A stretch of 18,898 nt of DNA from Acidobacteriota bacterium (GTDB lineage Bacteria; Acidobacteriota; Polarisedimenticolia; QHYA01), in assembly GCA_003223995.1 (NCBI GenBank), contig QHYA01000187.1, positions 1-18,898 of the forward strand, written 5' to 3'. Both the position numbers and the translations under genes were made by a program. Positions 1-6,347 of the stretch are shown in pieces. Every line of letters begins with the position of its first letter. Position 1 is the stretch's first letter. The notes beneath the pieces were generated by a model. That model saw only the letters and a program-made list of their open reading frames with translations, had not been told where the DNA came from and made no database searches.

Positions 1-352
1 CTATCGCTGACACCTTGTCCGCCGAACGACTGCGTTCACTTGCCGGGCCTTCCCAGACCACGATGTTGGCATTGAGACCGTGGGTCAGCTCCTGGAAGAG
101 GCGAGCCCACTCAGCGTTCATGCCTGCGCCCATGAGGGCAGGTGCCATCGCCTCCTCGGGTACCTGTTGCACGTCGATCGGTTTTCCTACGATTCGCTGG
201 ACGGCTGCAGCGACATCGCGCGGTGTGTACTCACGCGGGCCCGCCAACTCGATGACCCTTTTGCCGTTCCCGCCCTCAGCGAGCAGGCGCGCAGCGGCGG
301 CACCGATGTCCCGCGTCGCAACGAGGGGGATCGCCTTGTCCACGACAAGGAA
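1..352 (-). pseudogene. NmrA-like NAD(P)-binding protein, C-terminal fragment
   Basis: Read on the minus strand, the frame ending at the window edge gives FLVVDKAIPLVATRDIGAAA near its start, then IELAGPREYTPRDVAAAVQR and finally LTHGLNANIVVWEG. This is the C-terminal half of NmrA-like, atypical short-chain dehydrogenase proteins, which bind NAD(P) and act as redox sensors or reductases. The N-terminal Rossmann half with its glycine-rich dinucleotide motif is absent: upstream of about 352 the homology stops and a recombinase-like frame begins. No convincing start codon or ribosome binding site exists at the break; a GTG at 343 would give only the stub. The 3' end runs out of the window. The fragment is therefore a remnant or one side of a chimeric junction. 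Family assignment rests on recognised sequence patterns, not on a search. Confidence 0.72.
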
Positions 353-353
353 C

Positions 354-515
354 GTGAAACTGCAAGAAGCGACGAACCCATCCGCGGTAGGCCTTCTCGG
401 TCCGCGGGCTGAAGTGGCGCGCTTCGATCGCCTCGGTCAGACGTGGCAGGAGCCTCCGCTCGATGGAAGCCGGCTGTGACTGACCTCCCCGATCGGCTCG
501 ACCACGGGGGACAGA
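354..515 (-). pseudogene. Integron-type tyrosine recombinase, N-terminal SAM-like domain fragment
   Basis: About 54 codons on the minus strand encode the N-terminal core-binding (SAM-like) domain of integron-type tyrosine integrases. The recognisable parts are ERRLLPRLTEAIEARHFSPR followed by TEKAYRGWVRRFLQFH. Family members continue for roughly 250 further residues carrying the catalytic R...HxxR...Y set; none of this is present. Homology ends at the His codon at 356-354, where the NmrA-like frame takes over in another register. The open frame extends upstream to a GTG at 554 and has an ATG at 527, but neither has a clear ribosome binding site, so the start is undecided. The fragment cannot be catalytic. 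It marks past recombinase activity or a rearrangement at this spot. Confidence 0.7.
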
Positions 516-663
516 TGGAGGACCCATGGGGCTTTGGCGACCGCTGCGGATCACCGATAGGCTCGAGGAAGCGCCGTTTCAAGAGAAGTGGCGCCATCTC
601 ATGATGGAGCGAGCTGGATAGGACCACATGATCACCGGCAGGATTCCCTCTCGGACGCGAGAA

Positions 664-718
664 GCACCCGGCACAGGCATCATGAGGTTCAAATATCTTA
701 CCAGAACCGGCCGGGTGC
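664..718. repeat. Nested inverted repeat (possible attachment site or structured element)
   Basis: GCACCCGGC at 664-672 is the exact reverse complement of GCCGGGTGC at 710-718. Inside it, GGTTC at 686-690 pairs exactly with GAACC at 704-708. The folded form has a 9-bp outer stem, a bulge of 13 nt on one side against 1 nt on the other, a 5-bp inner stem and a 13-nt loop. No T-run follows on either strand, so it is not a typical terminator. It lies about 150 bp upstream of the recombinase fragment. Confidence 0.55.
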
Positions 719-751
719 GGGGATCTTGCAGCGGCTGAGCAGCCTGCACCG

Positions 752-780
752 TTGCCGGATCGGAAGACCTCCTGTACTGT
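752..780 (+). promoter_or_regulatory. Putative sigma70-type promoter for a leaderless small gene
   Basis: TTGCCG at 752-757 and TACTGT at 775-780 are separated by exactly 17 bp. The expected transcription start, about seven bases past the -10 box, falls on the GTG start codon at 787. No Shine-Dalgarno sequence precedes that GTG, so a leaderless transcript is plausible. Both boxes match the consensus only partly. Confidence 0.4.
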
Positions 781-786
781 TGGTGC

Positions 787-1011
787 GTGGCCGCCAAGAA
801 CATCTTCAAGCTCCTCAGCGAATACCACCGCTCGCTCGAGAACATGAAATCCTGGCTCACCCTCCGTCCCCGGCATCCCTCCCTCGATGTGGAGCGCGTC
901 GGGATCGTCGATGCCTGGCAGGAGGAGATGAAGGAACACTTCCGGCGGCACGGCTTCTGTTTCGCCTGCAACCGCTCCCTCTCCCGCTGCCGCTGCGAAG
1001 AGCCCCTGTAA
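787..1011 (+). CDS. Small Cys-rich protein of unknown function
   Basis: A 74-codon gene starting with GTG and ending in TAA at 1009-1011. I do not recognise the family. The protein is basic and helical in its first two thirds (KNIFKLLSEYHRSLENMKSW, later VDAWQEEMKEHFRRHG). It ends in a compact cysteine cluster, FCFACNRSLSRCRCEEP, with CxxC-x6-CxC spacing. That spacing could coordinate a zinc ion; this is inference. There is no signal peptide or membrane segment, so it should be cytoplasmic. There is no Shine-Dalgarno sequence; a promoter-like pair at 752-780 would start transcription at the GTG itself. The TPR gene starts 52 bases downstream with its own -10-like box. The Cys-rich C-terminus is hard to explain as an antisense shadow, which is the main reason to accept it as real. 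Confidence 0.62.
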   Translation: MAAKNIFKLLSEYHRSLENMKSWLTLRPRHPSLDVERVGIVDAWQEEMKEHFRRHGFCFACNRSLSRCRCEEPL

Positions 1012-1015
1012 GAGC

Positions 1016-1036
1016 TCTCCCGTCTCCCGTCTCCCG
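1016..1036. repeat. Three tandem copies of a 7-bp unit (TCTCCCG)
   Basis: TCTCCCG occurs three times in perfect tandem at 1016-1022, 1023-1029 and 1030-1036, with a partial fourth copy after it. It lies in the short gap between the Cys-rich gene and the TPR gene, just before the -10-like box of the latter. Such a short tandem array can vary in copy number and so alter promoter spacing. Confidence 0.7.
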
Positions 1037-1047
1037 TCCCGATTCAA

Positions 1048-1053
1048 TATAGA
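1048..1053 (+). promoter_or_regulatory. -10-like box TATAGA directly before the TPR gene
   Basis: TATAGA ends ten bases before the ATG at 1064 and stands out as AT-rich in a GC-rich background. The expected transcription start is near 1060, leaving a leader of only about four bases. No -35 element is evident 17 bp upstream, and no Shine-Dalgarno sequence is present. Confidence 0.35.
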
Positions 1054-1063
1054 CTTCACCGGC

Positions 1064-1747
1064 ATGGGCAAGCTGCTGCTTTTCTACCTGCTCGCCTCCG
1101 CCACCGGTCATCCGTTTCTCATCCTCGTCGGCATGGTCGCCGTCTTCTACCTGCTGGATAGGAGGACGGTCCGGTGGACTCCCTCGGTCATCCCCGCGTT
1201 TCGCCGGCTCATCGAGCAGAGGCGTCTGGAAAGAGAGGTCCGGATCAACCCCCACGATGCCGACGCGCGCGCGGGGCTGGGCGCCCTCCTGCTGGAGAGC
1301 GGCCGCCCCCTGCCGGCCGTCCAGCAACTGGAGACCGCGATCCAGAAGCTGGGAGACGTCGCCGAGACTCATTATCTTTTGGGTCTGGCTTTGCTGAAGA
1401 GCTCGAGATGGCGGGAGGCGCGCGAGCGGTTCGAGAAGTCGCTCCAGATCGATCCCGGATTCCGGATGGGCGAGGCTCTCCTCCGGCTGGGAGAGTACTG
1501 GGCTCGAGCAGGCGACCACGAGAGGGCGCAAGCGGCTTTCGACGCCTTCCTCGAGCGAAACGACTCTTCCGTTGAAGGACACGTTCTCTCCGCGAGGGAC
1601 CTCCATGCGGCCGGCGATCTTCCGGCTGCCCGCAAGCACATCGAGAAGGCTCTGCTCGCTTACAGGGAGGCGCCGCGTTTCCGCAGAAAGATCGATCGCC
1701 TTTGGGCCTGGCGGGCCCGGACGATGCGCCGGGGTCTGAGACCCTGA
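1064..1747 (+). CDS. Membrane-anchored tetratricopeptide (TPR) repeat protein
   Basis: A 227-residue protein. Residues 1-31 form a hydrophobic membrane segment or uncleaved signal anchor (LLLFYLLASATGHPFLILVG, then MVAVFYLL) followed by the basic DRR. From about 60 to 205 it consists of four TPR-like helical pairs, around residues 65-98, 100-133, 136-169 and 170-204. Conserved TPR positions are visible in LGLALLKSSRWREARERFEK and LGEYWARAGDHERAQAAFDA. TPR proteins are scaffolds for protein-protein contacts; the partner cannot be read from sequence. The ATG has no Shine-Dalgarno sequence, but a TATAGA box lies ten bases upstream, so the transcript may be leaderless. The stop at 1745-1747 is followed closely by the glycosyltransferase gene on the same strand, suggesting a two-gene unit. 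Confidence 0.85.
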   Translation: MGKLLLFYLLASATGHPFLILVGMVAVFYLLDRRTVRWTPSVIPAFRRLIEQRRLEREVRINPHDADARAGLGALLLESGRPLPAVQQLETAIQKLGDVAETHYLLGLALLKSSRWREARERFEKSLQIDPGFRMGEALLRLGEYWARAGDHERAQAAFDAFLERNDSSVEGHVLSARDLHAAGDLPAARKHIEKALLAYREAPRFRRKIDRLWAWRARTMRRGLRP

Positions 1748-1796
1748 GGTGATGCATTCGCCGAGCCCGGGTCTCCCTTCACATGGGTTAGAAGCG

Positions 1797-2873
1797 ATGC
1801 GGCTGCTGTTCTTCGTCTCGGACCATGGATTCGGCCATGCCGCGCGCACGATCGCTTTGCTGCGCGAAGCCCTCGTGCAGGAGCCCGCGCTCGAGGTCCG
1901 GCTCGTCTCCGGACCGAATGCCGGGGAATTCCTCGCCCGCTCGTTCCTTGGCGAGGCTCGCGTGCGGGTTCTGATCCGTCCCTCAGACCCTGGCTTGATC
2001 CTCTTCCCCGCGACGCTGCGGATCGATTCGGCCGCAACATCCCGCGCCTGGCGCGCCTGGGCCGGCTGCTGGGCGGACTGGGCGCGGGAAGAAACCAGGG
2101 AGGCTGACCGCTGGGGGCGGCCCGACGCCGTGCTCGCCGACGGGACGCCTCCGGCATTCCTCGTAGCGGAGTCGCTCGGACTCCCTGGGCTGCTTCTCGG
2201 GAACTTTGCATGGAGCGACCTGCTCTCCTGGCACGTGACGGAGGAGGTCCTCAGCCAGGTTCGCCAGGCCCTCTCGCGGGCCAGCGCTTCGTTCGCCTAT
2301 CCCTTCCGTCTCGGTTTCGACGGGGCGCCAGCACCGCGCCCTCTGCCTCTTGTCGCCCGCAGGCCAGGCCGCTCACGCGCCGAGGTTCGCCATGTCCTCG
2401 GCGTCGGAGAAGAGGAGCCTTTGATCTACCTCTCCTCCGGGCAGTCCTCCAGCCCAGACGATCTCTGGCAGCTGGCCGAGAGCGCCGGCTCCCGGCTCCT
2501 CGTCCCCTCGAACGCCCCGGAAATCGCGGGAGCGCTCCGCATCCCCGGCGGCGACACCGAAGGGCAGGACTACATCGGTGCGAGCGACCTCATCGTGGGC
2601 AAGGTCGGATACGGGACGCTCTCGGAAGCCCTCGTCTGCGGTGTGCCGATGGTGATGCTCCTTCTCGACAGGACGCCGGAGACGGCGCCCCTCGCCGCGG
2701 GAATGCGGGAGGCAGGCGCGGGAGAGACCTGCGCCGCCGGCGAGCAGGCCGCACCGGCGGTTCGCCGGTGGCTGGGGCAGGGCGGCGGGGCCACTCGGCC
2801 GTACTCGAAGGAGGACTCCACCGGCGCCGCCCGCCTCCTGCTCGACGAGATCCGGCGGCTCGTGGCCGACTGA
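1797..2873 (+). CDS. MurG-like GT-B glycosyltransferase
   Basis: A 358-residue protein beginning MRLLFFVSDHGFGHAARTIA. The HGFGHAxR motif at residues 10-17 is the N-terminal glycine-rich acceptor loop of MurG-like and L-arabinokinase-N-like GT-B folds. The C-terminal nucleotide-sugar half shows GASDLIVGKVGYGTLSEALV at about 261-280, matching the MurG-type donor site with its GxGTxxE pattern, followed by GVPMVMLLLDRTPE. The likely reaction is transfer of a sugar from a nucleotide donor; donor and acceptor cannot be named. There is no signal peptide or TM segment, so it is cytosolic or peripheral at the inner membrane. In-frame starts exist at 1749 and 1752, right after the TPR stop, but homology-like sequence begins only at 1797. 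It converges with the secreted-protein gene downstream. Confidence 0.82.
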   Translation: MRLLFFVSDHGFGHAARTIALLREALVQEPALEVRLVSGPNAGEFLARSFLGEARVRVLIRPSDPGLILFPATLRIDSAATSRAWRAWAGCWADWAREETREADRWGRPDAVLADGTPPAFLVAESLGLPGLLLGNFAWSDLLSWHVTEEVLSQVRQALSRASASFAYPFRLGFDGAPAPRPLPLVARRPGRSRAEVRHVLGVGEEEPLIYLSSGQSSSPDDLWQLAESAGSRLLVPSNAPEIAGALRIPGGDTEGQDYIGASDLIVGKVGYGTLSEALVCGVPMVMLLLDRTPETAPLAAGMREAGAGETCAAGEQAAPAVRRWLGQGGGATRPYSKEDSTGAARLLLDEIRRLVAD

Positions 2874-2887
2874 CCCTATCCTGTGAA

Positions 2888-2902
2888 GCGGGATTGACCC
2901 GC
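2888..2902. terminator. Weak hairpin between convergent genes
   Basis: GCGGG at 2888-2892 and CCCGC at 2898-2902 form a perfect 5-bp stem with a 5-nt loop, 14 bases past the glycosyltransferase stop. No T-run follows on either strand, so terminator function is doubtful; the convergent location is the main argument. Confidence 0.22.
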
Positions 2903-2971
2903 CGCGGGGGTGGAGCAATCGGGGGCAGGCGGCAACGGCGGACACAATCGACAGCGGCGCGAAAGCTGCCC

Positions 2972-3781
2972 TCAGGAGCGCTTCGTGACCCCGATTCGGA
3001 GGTTGTCGATGCAGAGAAAAGCCAGCCCGTTCGGATCTCCGACATCCGAAACCGAGAACTGGACCTGGACCGGGGCTCTCCCCACGGCTGACGCGAGATT
3101 CAGCGGGATCGCCTTCCTGAAGACAACGGAGATCCTCCCGCTCTGATGGTCCACGGGGCAGCCAAGGTTCGGACCTAACAGATCCGCGGAGCCGGTGCGA
3201 GTGAGGGCGCCGCCGCTCGGAGTCGTCCCCGACATGTCCGAGACGAGTACGGGGAACGGGCCCGCTCCGGTGAGCAGCGTCACCGAGACCCGCGCGGCGG
3301 AAGGGACCGACGGGACGATCGAGCCGGAGAATCCGAACTCGTAGTCGAAGCGGACCGTGATGGTCGCCGGCTGGAATCCGATGTTGACCGGCGGGGAGAC
3401 GAGGTCCGACCTCACACCGCCGATCGCCGCATCGTTCGTTCCGTCCAGGTCGAGATCGACGGGAAAGAGATCCTGGCTTTCCGGTTGAGGGGGGCCCCAT
3501 GTCGACAGGCACGCCGCGAAGAAACCATCGCTGGGAAGCTGCGGCAGGAGGCATGGATTGCCGTCGTGGGCGTCCAGGACGGCGACGTTTCCCAGAGGCG
3601 TCCAGCAGGAGCAGGTCCCGTCGAGGTTCGCGTCCCCGCAGAAAGGACCCTGGCCGGGACACGACCCTGTCCCGTCCTGCTCGAAGGAGGGGTCGTCGAC
3701 CTTGAGCTGCACGGCGGGGGCGATGCGGACCGACAGGATCACCGCGAGGAGAAGGATTGTCTGACGCAGGCGGGGCGGCAT
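2972..3781 (-). CDS. Secreted Cys-rich protein with Ca-binding-like loops and beta-sandwich C-terminus
   Basis: A 269-residue exported protein. The ATG at 3781 has a textbook ribosome binding site (GGAGG, five bases upstream), which decides it over the ATG at 3829. The first 23 or so residues are a Sec signal peptide (RLRQTILLLAVILSVRIAPA), probably cut after APA. The mature N-terminal part has several cysteines (GPFCGDANLDGTCSCWTPLG) and acidic loops, DANLDG and DLDLDGTND, of the DxDxDG calcium-binding type. The rest looks like an all-beta domain ending in LAFLCIDNLRIG, as in carbohydrate-binding or MAM-like sandwiches that close with an IDNLRI strand. No catalytic motif or C-terminal sorting anchor is visible. 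It lies 63 bp behind the ABC permease and may share its transcript. Exact function unknown; ligand binding is inference. Confidence 0.75.
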   Translation of the reverse strand: MPPRLRQTILLLAVILSVRIAPAVQLKVDDPSFEQDGTGSCPGQGPFCGDANLDGTCSCWTPLGNVAVLDAHDGNPCLLPQLPSDGFFAACLSTWGPPQPESQDLFPVDLDLDGTNDAAIGGVRSDLVSPPVNIGFQPATITVRFDYEFGFSGSIVPSVPSAARVSVTLLTGAGPFPVLVSDMSGTTPSGGALTRTGSADLLGPNLGCPVDHQSGRISVVFRKAIPLNLASAVGRAPVQVQFSVSDVGDPNGLAFLCIDNLRIGVTKRS

Positions 3782-3806
3782 GTTTTCCTCCAGGGGGGGC
3801 GAGGTG

Positions 3807-3822
3807 GTCACACGGGCGTGAC
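3807..3822. repeat. Short inverted repeat upstream of the secreted-protein gene
   Basis: GTCAC at 3807-3811 and GTGAC at 3818-3822 form an inverted repeat with a 6-nt spacer. It lies about 25 bp upstream of the secreted-protein start and just past the ABC permease stop. It could be an operator half-site pair or a small mRNA hairpin separating the two genes. Confidence 0.25.
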
Positions 3823-3844
3823 GGCTCATGACGGCTGGATCAAG

Positions 3845-4630
3845 CTAACGGATCAGCCTCCTTCGCATCAGGGCTAGAGCCAGCCAGAACGCCACAGTAC
3901 CGAGGGCGGCCGTGTAGAGCACCGGCCCCCAGAGGTGGCTTCCCGACTGACCGAAGCAGACCGAACGAACGAAGAACGAGGTGTAGGTGAGAGGCAGAGC
4001 TCCGGCAAGAAGCTGGGCCCATCCTGGAAGCGTCTCGAGGGGAAAGAAGGTGCCGCTGAAGAGGAACATCGGAAAGACGACCGCGAAGATGGGAAGGTTG
4101 AAGGTATCGATCGTGGGGCAGACCGCCGTGAAGCACATCCCCATCGCCGCGAACATCAGACCGGACAGGAACGAGAAGGGAAGCACCAGCAGCGCCTCCG
4201 GGAACTTCAGCAGGCCGAGCGCGGCGATGACCACCATCATCAGGGCCGCTACCAAGACCGATTTCGTCGCCCCCCACAGGATCTCTCCCACGATCACGTC
4301 CTCCAGCGACAGCGGCGTGGCGATGATCGCGTCGAAGGTCTTCTGGTAGTACATCCTCACGAAGGACCCGTAGAGAGTCTCGAAGATCGCCCAGAACATC
4401 ACCCCGACAGAGATCAGCCCAGGGGCCAGGAAGGCGATGTAGGATACCCCCCGCCCGTTCCAGAGGACGTTGCCGATCATCCCTCCCATCCCCCCTCCGA
4501 AGGCCACCAGGTAGAGGATCGGCTCGAGCAGGGGAGGAAGAAAGTTCGTCCACCATGTCCGAAGGTAGACGTCCATATCCCTCCTCCAGACGGCCCACGC
4601 CCGCCAGGAGATCCTCCGCAGCGGGCTCAT
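3845..4630 (-). CDS. ABC-2 type exporter permease (NodJ/DrrB-like)
   Basis: A 261-residue integral membrane protein of the ABC-2 family. A basic cytosolic N-terminus (MSPLRRISWRAWAVWRRDMD) leads into about six membrane segments, recognisable in LPPLLEPILYLVAFGGGMG, YIAFLAPGLISVGVMFWAIF, VLVAALMMVVIAALGLL, FPMFLFSGTFFPLETLPGWA and the last TVAFWLALALM before the basic tail. The FxFSGxFFPL stretch is typical of NodJ-like exporters of lipids, saccharides or drugs. Its ATG at 4630 overlaps the ATPase stop in an ATGA arrangement, so the two are translationally coupled and this start is preferred over 4696. The permease is intact although its ATPase partner is damaged. Substrate unknown. Confidence 0.85.
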   Translation of the reverse strand: MSPLRRISWRAWAVWRRDMDVYLRTWWTNFLPPLLEPILYLVAFGGGMGGMIGNVLWNGRGVSYIAFLAPGLISVGVMFWAIFETLYGSFVRMYYQKTFDAIIATPLSLEDVIVGEILWGATKSVLVAALMMVVIAALGLLKFPEALLVLPFSFLSGLMFAAMGMCFTAVCPTIDTFNLPIFAVVFPMFLFSGTFFPLETLPGWAQLLAGALPLTYTSFFVRSVCFGQSGSHLWGPVLYTAALGTVAFWLALALMRRRLIR

Positions 4631-5121
4631 TCCCGCAATTCCCTGCCGGTCAGCTTGAGAAACACATCCTCGAGATTTCCGCGCCGCAACAGGCACTGAT
4701 TCATGCCAAACGCAGCTGTCAGCTCGCGGTAGTCCTCATCCCCTTGGTTGCTGTAAATGAAGATCCGATCGGCCAGGACCTCGGACTGCCACCCCTTCTC
4801 CCGCACGAACTCAAGCAGCGCCTGCTCGTAGCCCCAGACCTCGATGACATCCCGAGTGACGTGCTGCGTCACCAGCTCGGCGGGGGGGCCCTCGGCGATG
4901 ATCCGGCCTCGATCCATGATGACCAGCCGGTCGCACAACTGCGCCGCCTCCTCCATGTAATGGGTGGTCAGCAAGATCGTGGTGCCGTTCTTCTTGAGCG
5001 CCCTCACTCGCTGCCATATGGAATGTCGTCCCTGGGGGTCGAGGCCTGTCGTCGGTTCATCGAGCAGCAGCAGGCGAGGGTCGTTGATGAGGGCCCGGGC
5101 CAGGATCAGCCGACGTTTCAT
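4627..5121 (-). pseudogene. ABC-2 exporter ATPase (NodI-like), C-terminal fragment
   Basis: This holds the second half of a NodI/CcmA-type ATPase. It begins at the tail of the signature motif (GGMKRRLILARALINDP), then shows Walker B plus D-loop (LLLLDEPTTGLDPQGRH) and the H-loop (TTHYMEEAAQLCDRLVIMD). The C-terminal regulatory part ends in GNLEDVFLKLTGRELRE. The frame is one register off from the N-terminal fragment. The helical domain and the start of the LSGG signature, about 50-55 residues in the family, are missing between the two. An ATG at 5121 overlaps the stop of the first fragment (ATGA), so re-initiation is conceivable, but the product would lack Walker A. The 3' end couples to the permease start. 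Type is clear; function as an ATPase is doubtful. Confidence 0.8.
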
Positions 5122-5420
5122 CCCCCCACGGAGAAGTCGGGATCGAGATTGTCCTCCTGGGGGCAGACCCCGACGAGGGCCTTCACCTTTCGCCCTTGCT
5201 CCGCGACGTTCATGCCGAGCACCCTGATGGTCCCCGAGGTCACGGGCGAGACCCCCTGGATCATCCGGACTGTGCTGGTCTTTCCGGCGCCGTTCGGTCC
5301 GAGAAGGCCGAAGCATTCCCCCTGAGGCACCGCGAGGCTGACGCCGTCGACTGCCACGAGCTCGCCGAACCGTTTCACGACCGAGACTGTCTCGATGACG
5401 GGGATCTGGTTCCCGGACAC
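5118..5420 (-). pseudogene. ABC-2 exporter ATPase (NodI-like), N-terminal fragment
   Basis: A 100-residue frame from GTG at 5420 contains the first part of an ABC ATPase. It has an aromatic A-loop region (VVKRFGELVAVDGVSL), Walker A (LLGPNGAGKTST at about residues 39-50) and the Q-loop with its following conserved stretch (VGVCPQEDNLDPDFSV). Then it runs into a stop, reading SVGG-stop exactly where family members continue into the helical domain. The junction sequence is a run of six G (5122-5127 on the plus strand as C). The start codon lacks a Shine-Dalgarno sequence but has a perfect TATAAT nine bases upstream. Together with the following fragment it is one gene broken by an internal deletion plus frame shift, or an assembly error. 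Confidence 0.82.
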
Positions 5421-5429
5421 GAAGCAGCG

Positions 5430-5435
5430 ATTATA
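5430..5435 (-). promoter_or_regulatory. Perfect TATAAT -10 box before the ABC ATPase gene
   Basis: The minus strand reads TATAAT with nine bases to the GTG at 5420. The expected transcription start would leave a leader of only about two bases. No -35-like hexamer is visible at the usual distance. A consensus -10 hexamer is conspicuous in such GC-rich DNA. Confidence 0.45.
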
Positions 5436-5459
5436 TCCGAGGAGGGTGGCGTCCCCGCC

Positions 5460-6218
5460 TCATCCGTCACGCCAGAAGCGCAGGAGGTCCGGCCTGTCGC
5501 TGATCACCGCCTCGAAGCGCAGCTTCAGCGCCTTCTCGAAGGCGGCCCTCTCGTTTACCGTATAGATCCAGGCAGAGAGATTGCCTTCACGGATCCGCGC
5601 GACTCTTCGCGGAGTGGCCTGGCGGGTGGAGAAGACGACCGTCCGCGCCCCGACGGCACGGGCCCGCGAGACGATGCCACGGAGCTTGGGGCGGATCAGC
5701 AGTCCGGCCGGGGCTCCCCGCCTCGCCGCCTCGGCGACGGCTTCCTCGGCGAAGGAGGAGATGACGAAGGGCTGCAGCCGCGAGTCCCTCACCTCCTCGA
5801 GGACGCGCGAGAGGGCCTCCTTCACATCGGCCCCCGTCTGCTTGATCTCGATGTCGGCTCCGGCGCGCCCGGCCAGCAGCCCCAGGACCGCGCGCAGGGT
5901 GGGAACGCGCTCGCCGTGGAAGCGGGGGTCGAACCAGCTTCCGGCATCGAGCCGACCGATCTGGGAGAGGTCGTGGTCCCGGACCGGACCGCTCCCGTCC
6001 GTCGTGCGGTCCAACGTCGGATCGTGAATGACGACAGGAACGCCGTCGCGCGAGAAACGCACGTCGAACTCGACCCATTCCGCTCCGGCCCGAAGCGCCG
6101 CGCGGAAGGAGGCGAGGGTGTTCTCCGGCGCCAGCCGGGCGGCCCCCCTGTGCCCCACGATTAGAGGGCGCGGCGCGCTCAACGCGGGCGGGCCGCTTCT
6201 CCAGGACGATCGCATCAT
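5460..6218 (-). CDS. Glycerophosphodiester phosphodiesterase (UgpQ/GlpQ-like), probably frameshifted near its start
   Basis: A 252-residue frame with the GDPD TIM barrel. It has the HRG motif in LIVGHRGAARLAPENT (His23), the metal-binding ExD pair in WVEFDVRFSRDG (Glu50, Asp52), the second catalytic His in VVIHDPTLDRTTDG (His65), and DIEIKQTG, the family ExK strand. It hydrolyses glycerophosphodiesters to glycerol-3-phosphate and an alcohol, using a divalent metal. The ATG at 6218 has no ribosome binding site. In another register, an ATG at 6285 has a strong one (GGAGAAGG, five bases away) and encodes a membrane anchor, MAILAGIVVLVLGVLSLSYD. That frame reaches the barrel only through a one-base register change near 6170-6200. 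The true protein is probably membrane-anchored and begins at 6285, with a sequencing or real frameshift. Confidence 0.85.
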   Translation of the reverse strand: MMRSSWRSGPPALSAPRPLIVGHRGAARLAPENTLASFRAALRAGAEWVEFDVRFSRDGVPVVIHDPTLDRTTDGSGPVRDHDLSQIGRLDAGSWFDPRFHGERVPTLRAVLGLLAGRAGADIEIKQTGADVKEALSRVLEEVRDSRLQPFVISSFAEEAVAEAARRGAPAGLLIRPKLRGIVSRARAVGARTVVFSTRQATPRRVARIREGNLSAWIYTVNERAAFEKALKLRFEAVISDRPDLLRFWRDG

Positions 6219-6347
6219 AGGAAAGCGAGAGAACTCCGAGAACGAGGACCACGATCCCCGCGAGGATCGCCATGCGGTTTCTCATGCCGGCCTTCTCCAG
6301 ATCACACCCGGTCGAGCCGCTCCCCTCCGGATTCCGGTGTCCGGGGG

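Larger units (their letters stand above)
516..786. other. Gene-poor stretch with no convincing coding region
   Basis: I see no protein I can support on either strand here. Open frames exist on both strands but look like GC-rich shadows without ribosome binding sites or recognisable domains. The stretch does hold a nested inverted repeat (664-718) and a promoter-like pair (752-780) in front of the small Cys-rich gene. It lies directly upstream of the recombinase fragment. Confidence 0.5.

Noticed and set aside
680..705. GGTTCAAATATC followed by TTACCA resembles a tRNA T-loop and 3' end.
   Set aside because: The T-stem does not pair (G53-C61 equivalent is G-A) and no D- or anticodon arm can be drawn; the bases are better explained by the nested inverted repeat.
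480..1063. A classical integron attC or attI site near the recombinase remnant.
   Set aside because: I found no GTTRRRY/RYYYAAC core pair in this stretch on either strand; only a non-canonical inverted repeat remains.
857..1849. A 330-codon minus-strand open frame opposite the TPR gene.
   Set aside because: Its composition is shadow-like, whereas the plus strand carries clear TPR repeats and a membrane segment.
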